DNA of 58,996 bases from Ectopseudomonas guguanensis (GTDB lineage Bacteria; Pseudomonadota; Gammaproteobacteria; Pseudomonadales; Pseudomonadaceae): NCBI RefSeq assembly GCF_900104265.1, contig NZ_FNJJ01000020.1:1-58996 (forward strand), given 5' to 3'. The first letter of the stretch is position 1. Each line of letters opens with the position of its first letter. Below are positions 17,723-25,401 of the stretch, piece after piece. A program made the position numbers and the translations under genes. Below the pieces are notes generated by a model. It did not search any database and was not told where the DNA came from. It saw only the letters and a program-made list of their open reading frames with translations.

Positions 17723-18514
17723 GTGTCGCCAAACAGACATCCGGATACCGTCCATCGCAGCCTGCCCGAGCTGCCCAGCCTGCCCCGACCGCTCTATGGG
17801 CGGGTCGAGTCGCTGACCAACCGGGCGCTGACTTTCCGCCATACGCATCCCTGGGTACAGCTGTCCTATGCCATCGCCGGGGTGCTCGAGGTGCAGACCG
17901 CCGGAGCGCGCTTCGTCGCCCCGCCGCAGCGCGCGGTGTGGGTGCCGGCTGGCGTCGAGCACCGCGTGTTCAGTTCGCCGCGCACCGAGATGCGCAGCCT
18001 GTATATCGACAGCGGCGCGGTGCCCTGGGGCCCGCACGAATGTCGGGTGTTGGCAGTCAGCCCGCTGCTGCGCGAACTGATCCGTCGCTTCAGCGCTCTG
18101 CCGGCCGAGTACGACGAACAGGGCGCGCCGGGTCGGCTGGCCGCGGTGTTGCTGGATGAGCTGCAGGCCGCGCCGGCAGTGGCGCTGATGTTGCCGCTGC
18201 CACAGGACGCGCGGCTGCGCGAGGTGTGCCAGGGACTGCAGGATGCGCGCCTGCGTCAACTGGGGCTGAGCGAATGGGGCGAGCGCCTGGGGGTTTCGGA
18301 AAAGACCCTGAGTCGGCTGTTCCTGCGTGAAACCGGCCTGAGCTTCCGCGCCTGGCGCCAGCGTCAGCGTCTGCTCGATGCCTTGACCCCGCTTGAGCAG
18401 GGCGAGCGCGTCACCGACGTGGCGCTCGCCTGCGGTTACGACTCGCTCTCGGCCTTTATCGCTGCATTTCGCCGCCAGTTCGGCGCAACACCGGGAGAGT
18501 TTTTTCGCGAGTAA
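17723..18514 (+). CDS. AraC-family transcriptional regulator
   Basis: A 263-aa regulator with an N-terminal cupin-like sensing domain (FRHTHPWVQLSYAIAGVLEV...WVPAGVEHRV). The C-terminal pair of helix-turn-helix units contains LSEWGERLGVSEKTLSRLFLRETGLSFRAWRQR and VTDVALACGYDSLSAFIAAFRRQFGATPGEFF. It diverges from the SBF-like transporter and probably controls it. The start is uncertain: GTG at 17723 is used because it precedes the conserved cupin by a normal distance, while upstream codons overlap the transporter's promoter. Confidence 0.85.
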   Translation: MSPNRHPDTVHRSLPELPSLPRPLYGRVESLTNRALTFRHTHPWVQLSYAIAGVLEVQTAGARFVAPPQRAVWVPAGVEHRVFSSPRTEMRSLYIDSGAVPWGPHECRVLAVSPLLRELIRRFSALPAEYDEQGAPGRLAAVLLDELQAAPAVALMLPLPQDARLREVCQGLQDARLRQLGLSEWGERLGVSEKTLSRLFLRETGLSFRAWRQRQRLLDALTPLEQGERVTDVALACGYDSLSAFIAAFRRQFGATPGEFFRE

Positions 18515-18539
18515 GGTCGAGGTAGGTGCAACTCGCCTG

Positions 18540-18640
18540 CATCATCGGCGCAACGCGTTCCATCGTCTGGTGGGTTACGCGACGCGCGACCTCTATTGGT
18601 GCTTGCGAGATCGATGCTAGGCGCCACTAACCGCCCTACG
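18540..18640. repeat. Degenerate copy of the MITE-like element
   Basis: CATCGGCGCAACGCG, then CTGGTGGGTTACG and a tail ending GCGCCACTAACCGCCCTAC, repeat the core and right end of the element at 18725-18901 with many substitutions. The left end is missing or unrecognisable. Confidence 0.5.
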
Positions 18641-18677
18641 AATATGCATGCCGCCAAGGCAATATGCGGCATGCCAT

Positions 18678-18699
18678 CCCCGGATTGCATCCGGGCTAC
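18678..18699 (-). repeat. REP-like GTAGCCCGGATGCAATCCGG repeat
   Basis: A perfect inverted-orientation copy of the 22-bp palindromic unit seen at 6528-6549, 18925-18946 and 47518-47537. Confidence 0.75.
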
Positions 18700-18724
18700 G
18701 CGCTGTATCGATCACCACGATTAG

Positions 18725-18901
18725 TAGGGTGGGTTAGCCGCTTGTCCCGGGGGTTGAAAAAACCGCTGTGTCTGCTGCGGCGTAACCCACCATCGGCGCA
18801 ACGCGATCCATCGCCTGGTGGGTTACGTGGGGCGGCCATCCGAGCGCGCCACCTTTATCGGCGCTTGCGGAATCGGCGTTCTGCGCCGCTAACCCACCCT
18901 A
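18725..18901. mobile_element. MITE-like non-autonomous element
   Basis: A 177-bp unit bounded by perfect 14-bp terminal inverted repeats, TAGGGTGGGTTAGC (18725-18738) and GCTAACCCACCCTA (18888-18901). Internal CGTAACCCACC faces GGTGGGTTACG, making a second nested dyad. It has no coding capacity. A GTAGCCCGG-type REP follows at 18925-18946. A degenerate relative lies about 150 bp upstream, so the 18.5-18.97 kb gap is entirely repeats. Confidence 0.6.
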
Positions 18902-18924
18902 TGGAACTACCGAGCGGCCGCTGT

Positions 18925-18946
18925 GTAGCCCGGATGCAATCCGGGG
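18925..18946 (+). repeat. REP-like GTAGCCCGGATGCAATCCGG repeat
   Basis: A second perfect copy in the same gap, opposite in orientation to the one at 18678-18699, so the two bracket the MITE-like element. Confidence 0.75.
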
Positions 18947-18973
18947 CAGCGTACCGAGCATTTCCCTACATCG

Positions 18974-19261
18974 TTACTCGCTGGGTTTCTTCAATTTGGG
19001 ATTGGGGAAGAACTGCACCGCCTGCACATTGGGATCGGCCGCCTTGGGCTTGAGGCCGCTGACGTTGACCCGGGTCGGCAGCTCCTTGGGCACCGAGTTA
19101 CCGCGCGCGTCCAGGGTGTCGGCGTAGCCGCACTTGACGCATTCGCGGTGCGGCACGCCGTCGACGTTCCACATCTTGATGCTGTCGGTCTCGCTGCACG
19201 CCGGGCACACGGCTCCCGCGATAAAGCGTTTCGGGGTGCTGTTCACAGGCGCATCGCTCAT
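18974..19261 (-). CDS. yheV: YheV-family putative zinc-ribbon protein
   Basis: A 95-aa protein with two CxxC knuckles, CPAC and CVKC (AGAVCPACSETDSIKMW...HRECVKCGYAD), spaced for a zinc ribbon. YheV-family proteins of gammaproteobacteria are uncharacterised and often lie beside prlC. Its ATG overlaps the prlC stop by four bases, so it is the second gene of that operon and is translationally coupled. Confidence 0.88.
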   Translation of the reverse strand: MSDAPVNSTPKRFIAGAVCPACSETDSIKMWNVDGVPHRECVKCGYADTLDARGNSVPKELPTRVNVSGLKPKAADPNVQAVQFFPNPKLKKPSE

Positions 19262-21306
19262 GCGGCCTCCTGGCTCAGGCCGAGGTGGCGCAGCAGGGCG
19301 TCGATGCTCGGCTCACGGCCGCGGAAGTCGACGAACAGCACCATGGGTTCCTGCGAGCCGCCACGGGCGAGGATCGCTTCGCGGAAGGCACGGCCGGTAT
19401 CGGCGTTGAACACGCCTTCTTCCTCGAACTTGGAGAAGGCATCGGCGCTCAGCACTTCGGCCCACTTGTAGCTGTAGTAACCGGCCGCATAGCCGCCGGC
19501 GAAGATGTGCGCGAAGCCGTTGGCGAAACGGTTGTAGGCCGGCGGGCGCAGTACCGAGACCTCATTGCGCACGCCTTCGAGCACGTCCAGCACGCTGCGG
19601 CCGTCGCCGTGGCTGGCGTGCAGCTCGAAGTCGAACAGCGAGAACTCCAACTGACGCACCATCATCAGCCCGGACTGGAAGTTCTTCGCCGCCAGCATCT
19701 TGTCCAGCATGGCCTGCGGCAGCGCCTCGCCGGTTTCATGGTGGCCGGAGATCAGCGCCAGGCCTTCGGGCTCCCAGCACCAGTTCTCCATGAACTGGCT
19801 GGGCAGCTCGACCGCATCCCAGGCCACGCCGTTGATGCCCGAGGCGCCGGCGTGCTCGATGCGGGTCAGCAGGTGATGCAGGCCATGGCCGAATTCGTGG
19901 AACAGGGTGGTGACCTCGTCGTGGGTCAGCAGCGCCGGCTTGCCGCCGACCGGCGGGGTGAAGTTGCACACCAGGTTGGCCACCGGGGCGATCAGCTGGC
20001 CCTGGGCGTCGCGGCGCTTGTCGCGGGCGCCGTCCATCCAGGCGCCGCCGCGCTTGTTGGCGCGGGCGTAGAGGTCGAAGAAGAAGCGCCCGACGTGCTG
20101 GCCGTTCTCGGTGATCTCGAACAGGCGCACGTCCGGATGCCAGGTGTCGAAGCCCTTCAGCTCGCGAATCTCGATGCCGTAGAGCTTCTGCACGATGGCG
20201 AACAGGCCGCTGAGCACCTTGTCCACCGGGAACCAGGCGCGCACCTCTTCCTGGGAGATGCTGTAGCGCTGCTGGCGCAGCTTCTCGCTGTAGTAGCCGA
20301 CGTCCCAGCTTTGCAGGTCATTCAGGCCCTGCTCGGCGGCGAAGGCTTTCAGCTCGGCCAGGTCCTGCTCGGCGAAAGGTTTGCTGCGCACCGCCAGGTC
20401 GCGCAGGAAGCTCAGCACCTGGTCGGTGGATTCGGCCATCTTGCTGGCCAGGCTCAGCTCGCTGTAGTTGGCGAAGCCGAGCAGGCGCGCCAGCTCCTGG
20501 CGCAGGTCGAGAATCTCGGCCATCAGCGGGCCGTTGTCGTTCTGCCCGGCGTTCGGCCCCTGGTCGGAGGCGCGGGTGCAGTAGGCGGCATACACCTCTT
20601 CGCGCAGGGCGCGGTCGTCGGCGTAGGTCATCACCGCGTAGTAGCTGGGGAATTCCAGGGTGATCAGCCAGCCATCCAGGCTCTTGGCCTCGGCGGCCTG
20701 CTTCATCTGCGCCTTGGCCGAATCGGTCAGGCCGCTCAGCACGGCTTCGTCGGTGATGTGCTTGGTCCAGGCCTGGGTGGCGTCGAGCAACTGGTTGGAG
20801 AATTTGCTGGTCAGCTCGGACAGACGCATCTGGATTTCACCGTAGCGCTTCTGCTGCTCGGCCGGCAGGTCGATGCCCGACAGGCGAAAATCACGCAGGG
20901 CGTGTTCGAGGATGGTCTTCTGCGCCACGTCGAAACCGGCGGCCGCCGGGCTTTGCGCCAGCGCCTCGTAGGCCTGGAACAGCGGCTTGTTCTGGCCCAT
21001 TTCGGTCCAGTACTCGGACAGCTTGGGCAGGCAGGCCTCGTAGGCGGCGCGCAACTCGGGGCTGTTGCACACCGAGTTGAGATGGCTCACCGGGCTCCAG
21101 GCGCGGCCCAGGCGTGCGCCCAGTTCGTCCAGCGCCAGCACCAGACCGTCCCAGCTCGGGTTGGCCTGCTGCGCCTCGAGCAGCTTGGCGATGGCGGCGC
21201 GGCTGTCCGCCAGGATCTGGTCGACGGCGGGCTCGACGTGCTCCGGTTTGATCTGCGAGTAGGGCGGCAGGTCGAAGTCTTGCAGCAGGGGATTGTTCGC
21301 GGTCAC
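19258..21306 (-). CDS. prlC: Oligopeptidase A (M3 zinc metallopeptidase)
   Basis: A 682-aa cytoplasmic oligopeptidase, the full length of the family, that degrades signal-peptide fragments and short peptides. The catalytic zinc motif HEFGHGLHH lies around residue 470. The C-terminal half contains the YNRFANGFAHIFAGGYAAGYYSYKWAEVLSADAF region typical of PrlC. It begins MTANNPLLQDFDLPPYSQIKPEHVEPA, a standard PrlC start. It is transcribed away from the gamma-carbonic anhydrase-like gene, as in the P. aeruginosa PA0066-PA0068 region. Confidence 0.95.
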   Translation of the reverse strand: MTANNPLLQDFDLPPYSQIKPEHVEPAVDQILADSRAAIAKLLEAQQANPSWDGLVLALDELGARLGRAWSPVSHLNSVCNSPELRAAYEACLPKLSEYWTEMGQNKPLFQAYEALAQSPAAAGFDVAQKTILEHALRDFRLSGIDLPAEQQKRYGEIQMRLSELTSKFSNQLLDATQAWTKHITDEAVLSGLTDSAKAQMKQAAEAKSLDGWLITLEFPSYYAVMTYADDRALREEVYAAYCTRASDQGPNAGQNDNGPLMAEILDLRQELARLLGFANYSELSLASKMAESTDQVLSFLRDLAVRSKPFAEQDLAELKAFAAEQGLNDLQSWDVGYYSEKLRQQRYSISQEEVRAWFPVDKVLSGLFAIVQKLYGIEIRELKGFDTWHPDVRLFEITENGQHVGRFFFDLYARANKRGGAWMDGARDKRRDAQGQLIAPVANLVCNFTPPVGGKPALLTHDEVTTLFHEFGHGLHHLLTRIEHAGASGINGVAWDAVELPSQFMENWCWEPEGLALISGHHETGEALPQAMLDKMLAAKNFQSGLMMVRQLEFSLFDFELHASHGDGRSVLDVLEGVRNEVSVLRPPAYNRFANGFAHIFAGGYAAGYYSYKWAEVLSADAFSKFEEEGVFNADTGRAFREAILARGGSQEPMVLFVDFRGREPSIDALLRHLGLSQEAA

Positions 21307-21442
21307 GACGAGGCACCTGTGGCGAATGAAGATAGGATTGTGACCCCGGGGCCTTGCTGAATAATCCCCAGGGAGATGACAACCGACATGGGGCTCATCT
21401 TAATTAGTATCAAGCCTTCCCGCAGCCTTGGAGATTTCTATC

Positions 21443-21985
21443 GTGGCGATTCGCAGTTTCCAGCAACACACCCCGCAGCTCGGTGAACGGGTCTTTGTCG
21501 ACGCCAGCGCGGTGGTGCTGGGCGACGTGGAAATCGGCGTCGACAGCTCCGTGTGGCCGATGGCGGTGGTGCGCGGCGACATGCACAGCATCCGCATCGG
21601 CGCGCGCAGCAGCGTGCAGGACGGCAGCGTGCTGCACATCACCCACGCCGGGCCGTTCAACCCGGCCGGCTATCCATTGATCATCGGTGACGAGGTCACC
21701 ATCGGCCACAACGTCACCCTGCATGGCTGCACCCTGGGCAACCGCATCCTGGTCGGCATGGGCAGCATCGTCATGGATGGCGCGGTGGTCGAGGACGAGG
21801 TGGTGATCGGCGCCGGCTCCCTGGTGCCGCCGGGCAAGCGCCTGGAAAGCGGCTACCTGTACGTCGGCAGCCCGGTGAAGCAGGCACGCGCGCTGACCGA
21901 GCAGGAGCGCAGCTACTTCGCCTACAGCGCGGCCAACTACGTGCGGCTGAAGGACCTGCACCTGGTCGAGGGGTATGACGGTTGA
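21443..21985 (+). CDS. Gamma-carbonic anhydrase family protein (hexapeptide repeat)
   Basis: A 180-aa left-handed beta-helix protein built from hexapeptide repeats (VVLGDVEIGVDSSVWPMAVVRGDM...). Histidines in GSVLHITH and the TIGHNVTLHGC stretch are placed as zinc ligands at trimer interfaces. Family members include active anhydrases and many inactive homologues, so activity is not certain. The start is GTG at 21443 with GGAG at 21430-21433; a TTG further upstream lacks a ribosome site. The next gene overlaps its stop. Confidence 0.88.
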   Translation: MAIRSFQQHTPQLGERVFVDASAVVLGDVEIGVDSSVWPMAVVRGDMHSIRIGARSSVQDGSVLHITHAGPFNPAGYPLIIGDEVTIGHNVTLHGCTLGNRILVGMGSIVMDGAVVEDEVVIGAGSLVPPGKRLESGYLYVGSPVKQARALTEQERSYFAYSAANYVRLKDLHLVEGYDG

Positions 21986-22473
21986 TCGACATCCGCCCCA
22001 TCACCGCCGCCGATTTCGATCAGGTCTGGCCGATCATCCGTGACGTGGTGCAGGCGCAGGAAACCTACGCCTTCGACCCCGACATGGATAGCGACACGGC
22101 CTGGAAGCTCTGGGTCGAACTGCCGCGCGCCACCTTCGTCGCCGCAGAGGCTGGGCAGATTCTCGGCACCTACTACATCAAGGCCAATGCCGCAGGTCCC
22201 GGTGACCATGTGTGCAACTGTGGCTATATGACCGCTCCGGCTGCACGCGGTCGCGGCATCGCCAGCCGGCTCTGCGCCCATTCACTGGAAGTGGCGCGCG
22301 AGCTGGGTTTCAGCGCGATGCAGTTCAACAGCGTGGTGGCGACCAATACGGTGGCTGTGGCGTTGTGGCAGAAGCACGGTTTCGAGATCGTCGGCACCCT
22401 GCCCAAGGCCTACCGCCATGCCAGGTATGGGTTGGTGGATTGTTATGTGATGTTTCGCAGTTTGGTGGATTGA
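21982..22473 (+). CDS. GNAT-family N-acetyltransferase
   Basis: A 163-aa acetyltransferase. The acetyl-CoA loop appears as APAARGRGIASRLC (Q/RxxGxG/A type), followed by NSVVATNTVAVALWQKHGFEIVGTLPKAY, the C-terminal half of the GNAT fold. The start is TTG at 21982, overlapping the TGA of the gamma-anhydrase gene, which implies coupled translation. Its acceptor substrate is unknown. Confidence 0.88.
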   Translation: MIDIRPITAADFDQVWPIIRDVVQAQETYAFDPDMDSDTAWKLWVELPRATFVAAEAGQILGTYYIKANAAGPGDHVCNCGYMTAPAARGRGIASRLCAHSLEVARELGFSAMQFNSVVATNTVAVALWQKHGFEIVGTLPKAYRHARYGLVDCYVMFRSLVD

Positions 22474-22515
22474 CTGGGGCCGCAGACCGCACCTGCGCGT
22501 AAACCGAGCAAATGA

Positions 22516-22586
22516 GTAGCCTGGCTTGAGCACCACGAAGCCCGGGGAGCCCAACGTGGGTATCGTTTCGCTCCGACCCAGGCTAC
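22516..22586. repeat. REP/ERIC-like inverted repeat
   Basis: GTAGCCTGG (22516-22524) and CCAGGCTAC (22578-22586) bracket a 71-bp unit containing TTGAGCACCACGAAGCCCGG and CGTGGGTATCGTTTCGCTCC. This is a repeat style common downstream of Pseudomonas genes. Confidence 0.6.
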
Positions 22587-22651
22587 AGGTCTGACGCCGA
22601 ACATCGACGCTGGACACAGTAGGGCGGGCTTAGGAGCGAAGCGCACACCCC

Positions 22652-22679
22652 GCCAGGTGTTGCCTATGTAGCAGTGAAC
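22652..22679 (-). CRISPR. Degenerate solitary type I-F CRISPR repeat
   Basis: On the minus strand the site opens GTTCACTGCTACATAGGCA. The type I-F repeat in Pseudomonas opens GTTCACTGCCGTATAGGCA (or GTGTAGGCA), so the first 19 positions differ at only three. The 3' third has decayed. It lies where the array would start after csy4 in a csy1-csy4-array order reading on this strand. No second repeat is seen 60 bases away. Confidence 0.6.
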
Positions 22680-23212
22680 GACGAAGCCAACCAGTGCGAC
22701 GGCTTTCCGTATGGGTGTGGAAGGCCAGGCTGTCGCGCGCGCACATAGCAACGGGGAAGGCTCCGGTGCTTGTCATCTGTATGCAGTGCGGCAATGGCAT
22801 CGGCATCTGCGGCCAGCAGCAGGTCGAGCGGTGTCTGGCCGTCGTGCTCCAGCTTGAGCAGCTTGTAGACATCCAGCGCGGCGGCATTGCCCACCACATC
22901 GCCGGCAAAGTCGTCGCCCAGGCAATGGCTGCCGACCAGCGCATGCTGCGGCAAGCTGTTCGGCAGGCAGTAGAGGTTGGTGCCCTTGGCATCCGGATGA
23001 ATGGCCTTGAGCGTATGGGTCACCGCCCGGATCTGCCCGGCGCGGCGGGCGGCATCTGCCAGCCAGGCTGCCGGCTGGTATTGCTCGAGCAGGGTGGCGC
23101 GCTTGGGGTCATCATTGGCCAGACCTTCGAGCTTGGTGGCCAGGCGTTCGGCGATAAAACCTTGGATGAGATTGCGGATTTCGCTTTGTCGGTGTGGGGA
23201 CGGGTCGTGCAT
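22664..23212 (-). pseudogene. csy1: Truncated csy1/cas8f (type I-F Cascade large subunit), 5' remnant
   Basis: The open frame encodes 182 aa. About the first 148 align with the N-terminus of Csy1, the large subunit of the type I-F surveillance complex. Recognisable parts are FIAERLATKLEGLANDDPKR, LLEQYQPAAWLADAARRAGQ, VTHTLKAIHPDAKGTNLY and DVVGNAAALDVYKLL. Intact Csy1 has about 430 residues. The last 30-odd codons here are unrelated and run into a degenerate CRISPR repeat. The start codon and an AAGGA ribosome site are intact. Csy2, Csy3, Csy4, Cas1 and Cas3 are all absent, so this is a deletion scar, not a working effector. Whether a short N-terminal peptide is still made is open. Confidence 0.85.
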
Positions 23213-23338
23213 AGCAGCGTGTCCTTATGCTGGGAGGCAATACGAAACGTAGCATTGTTTTGCCAGTATTTTTAATTGCCACCTGACTCAGAACCATTGA
23301 GCTATTTATGCTGCATTCACTTTTAAAAGCAGCATCTA

Positions 23339-23421
23339 TACTGCAAAGAAATGCTTGTGAAGCTTAAAAGCTTCATTCAATAATGAAGCACATATGATTC
23401 GAATAAAATTTCTTTGCAGTA
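23339..23421. promoter_or_regulatory. Nested palindromes in the hipBA promoter region
   Basis: The AT-rich gap between csy1 and hipB holds a 14-bp perfect inverted repeat (23339-23352 with 23408-23421). Inside it are TGAAGCTT-AA-AAGCTTCA (23358-23375) and GCTTCATT-N4-AATGAAGC (23370-23377 with 23382-23389). TGAAGC thus occurs in several orientations. Such spaced dyads are typical of autoregulatory HipB operators, though the sequence differs from the E. coli TATCC-N8-GGATA site. Confidence 0.55.
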
Positions 23422-23488
23422 CATAAGGCTCTTTTTATCCAATAGAGTCTTATGTGCTGCACTCTGGATAGAGCGAGTGAGGAGGCCC

Positions 23489-23830
23489 ATGCGCAGCACA
23501 GTGCTGACCCAGATCAAACGCCGACGCCTGCAACTCGGCCTGAAAGGCACGGATATGCCGTTGCGGGTGGGGTTGAATCGCCAGCAGTACGGCAAGATCG
23601 AGAAAGACGGTAACCCCAGCCTGGCCACCCTGGACAAGATCGCCGAAGGCCTGGACGCCACTCTGATGCTGATCCCCAAGGAGCTGGCACGTCAGGTCGA
23701 GCAACTGCTGGAGGCCGGTCCCGCCAAGGCACAACAGAACTACGCCATGGACCGCTCGCCATCGTCTGCGCCTGGCGCTGGCGTCAAGGAAACCATCGAA
23801 GATCCCTGGCAAGAGCTGGGTGACGACTGA
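23489..23830 (+). CDS. hipB: HipB-like antitoxin (Xre helix-turn-helix)
   Basis: A 113-aa DNA-binding antitoxin. An Xre-type helix-turn-helix spans about residues 5-60 (LTQIKRRRLQLGLKGTDMPLRVGLNRQQYGKIEKDGNPSLATLDKIAEGLDATLMLIP). A flexible acidic tail follows, as in HipB proteins that bind HipA. The ATG at 23489 follows GAGGAGGCCC. Its stop overlaps the hipA start (TGATG), the usual coupling of antitoxin to toxin. It should repress its own operon through the palindromic region upstream. Confidence 0.88.
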   Translation: MRSTVLTQIKRRRLQLGLKGTDMPLRVGLNRQQYGKIEKDGNPSLATLDKIAEGLDATLMLIPKELARQVEQLLEAGPAKAQQNYAMDRSPSSAPGAGVKETIEDPWQELGDD

Positions 23831-25095
23831 TGGCCGGCGAGCAGGTTTCGGCACTCAGGCTGACGTTGCATGGGCAGTTGGTGGGTTACGTGGCCGGCTA
23901 TGCACATAACCGCTCGGTGTTGTCGCTGGCGCCGTCGTTTGTTGAGGATGCCAACCGCCCTGCGCTGACCCTGTCACTGGCCAACCCGGCCACCTTCGCG
24001 GCCCGTGCGGGCAAGAGTTTCCCGGTGGCGACCAATATGCAGTTGCACCCGCTGCTGAGTAACCTGCTGCCCGAAGGCGCGTTGCGCCAGCTGCTGGTCC
24101 AGCGCTTGAAGGTCCATGAGCACAACGAGTTCCCGCTGTTGGTGCATCTGGGTGGCGACCTGCCCGGTGCGCTAATCGCCGAGCCGGTTGCTGCCGAGGC
24201 TATCCCGGATGCGGCCTTCGGTGACCGTGGGCGGCTCGACCGAGTGGCGGTGGATACCGTGGACCGGGTGGCGCATTTTTCCCTGGCGGGGGTGCAGATG
24301 AAGTTTTCCATGCACCAGCGCGATGGCCGTTACCAATTGGGGGATGCGGCGGCGCCCGGTGACTGGATCATCAAGACGCCCTCCACGGTGCATGATCATG
24401 TGCCGCTCAACGAATACACCTGCATGCACCTTGCGGCGCTGGCCGGCGTGGAGATACCGGAAATCCGCCTGGTAGAACTCGACAAGCTCGAGCGTCTGCC
24501 GCAGATCAAGCTGCCGGATGAAGGCTATGCCTATGGCATCCGTCGTTTCGACCGGGCCGAGGGCAAGCGCGTGCATGCCGAGGACTTCGCCCAGGTGCTG
24601 TTCGCCTATGCGGCGGACAAGTACCAGAAGGCCAGTTACGAACAGATCGCCCGGCTGACCTATCAGAACACCTACAGCGGCCAGCGCGACGCGGTGCAGA
24701 TGGCTGTGCGCTTGCTGGTCAACATCCTGCTGGGCAACGGCGACGCGCATCTGAAGAACTGGAGCATTCTCTATCCCGATGGCGTGAACCCGGTGTTGTC
24801 GCCGGCCTACGACATCCTCTTCACCAAGGCCTATATCCCTGCCGAGCAGCAATACGCGCTGAACATGGCGCAGACCAAGCAGTGGTACGAGGTATCGCTC
24901 GAGCACTTCCGGCGCTGGGCCAAGCGTGCGGACCTGCCGGAATCGCCGATTCTCTACAACCTCAAGGCCGCCCTCGATAAGGCTCGCGCGCTATGGCCGG
25001 CAGCCCTGCGCGACAGCCCCATGCACGAAGCGCACAAGGCCGTATTGCGTGAGCACTGGCGGGCGCTGCATTCGGACTTTCGGATCGAAACTTAG
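23830..25095 (+). CDS. hipA: HipA-family serine/threonine kinase toxin
   Basis: A 421-aa kinase of the HipA/PI-kinase-like fold. HipA of E. coli phosphorylates glutamyl-tRNA synthetase and causes persistence. An N-terminal subdomain (SLANPATFAARAGKSFPVATNMQLHPLLSNLLPEGALRQLL) precedes the kinase core. The core shows SLAGVQMKFSM, WIIKTPS, and the catalytic loop LLGNGDAHLKNWS with D305. SPAYD follows with metal-binding D328, in register with the known E. coli pair. All key residues are present, so the toxin looks active. Its own target is unknown. It lies between degenerate CRISPR repeats. Confidence 0.92.
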   Translation: MAGEQVSALRLTLHGQLVGYVAGYAHNRSVLSLAPSFVEDANRPALTLSLANPATFAARAGKSFPVATNMQLHPLLSNLLPEGALRQLLVQRLKVHEHNEFPLLVHLGGDLPGALIAEPVAAEAIPDAAFGDRGRLDRVAVDTVDRVAHFSLAGVQMKFSMHQRDGRYQLGDAAAPGDWIIKTPSTVHDHVPLNEYTCMHLAALAGVEIPEIRLVELDKLERLPQIKLPDEGYAYGIRRFDRAEGKRVHAEDFAQVLFAYAADKYQKASYEQIARLTYQNTYSGQRDAVQMAVRLLVNILLGNGDAHLKNWSILYPDGVNPVLSPAYDILFTKAYIPAEQQYALNMAQTKQWYEVSLEHFRRWAKRADLPESPILYNLKAALDKARALWPAALRDSPMHEAHKAVLREHWRALHSDFRIET

Positions 25096-25311
25096 GTTCG
25101 TTTCCCTATTGCGCTATCCAGCATCGACGCTGCTACCAGGAGCAGCGCCGCGCGGCGAATGTCGTGCAAACCGTCGTTTCTGCTGAATGGCTGCAATCGC
25201 TTCGGCCCGAGACGGGACTCCGACGGTGTCCGCTGGTGCATCGGCCGTCGGTAGCCTGAGGCGAGCATAGCGACGCCCAGAGCATCTTCTTCCGGGTATC
25301 GTTGCGGTGAA

Positions 25312-25339
25312 TTTCTGAGCTGCCTACACGGCAGTGAAG
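25312..25339 (-). CRISPR. Solitary near-consensus type I-F CRISPR repeat
   Basis: The plus strand shows TTTCTGA then GCTGCCTACACGGCAGTGAA and a final G. This equals the reverse complement of the P. aeruginosa-type I-F repeat at all but two of 28 positions (an internal G and the last base). It lies 217 bases after hipA. The orientation matches the degenerate repeat on the far side of csy1. Confidence 0.82.
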
Positions 25340-25373
25340 TAGAGACCATAGCGGGCAATCCATTGCTTCTCAA

Positions 25374-25401
25374 CGGATAAGCTTGTATCGCGGCTGTAGA
25401 C
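25374..25401 (-). CRISPR. Possible decayed second type I-F repeat
   Basis: This stretch keeps TAAGCT near one end and CGGC-GT--AC near the other, about half of the repeat positions. It is separated from the good repeat by 34 bases, close to the 32-base spacers of I-F arrays. The intervening 25340-25373 would then be a fossil spacer. An imperfect inverted repeat (ACCCTTTTC at 25400-25408, GAAAAGGGG at 25460-25468) lies where a leader would be. Confidence 0.4.

Noticed and set aside
22443..22751. 102-codon minus-strand frame through the CRISPR-like repeat
   Set aside because: It reads through REP-like sequence and the decayed repeat; it has no start context and no domain.
23437..23470. E. coli-type HipB operator (TATCC-N8-GGATA)
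   Set aside because: TATCC and GGATA do occur in this order, but 25 bases apart instead of eight, so the known operator is not matched.
22652..25401. A functional CRISPR array
   Set aside because: Repeats are solitary or decayed, spacing of multiple repeats is absent and all other cas genes are missing.
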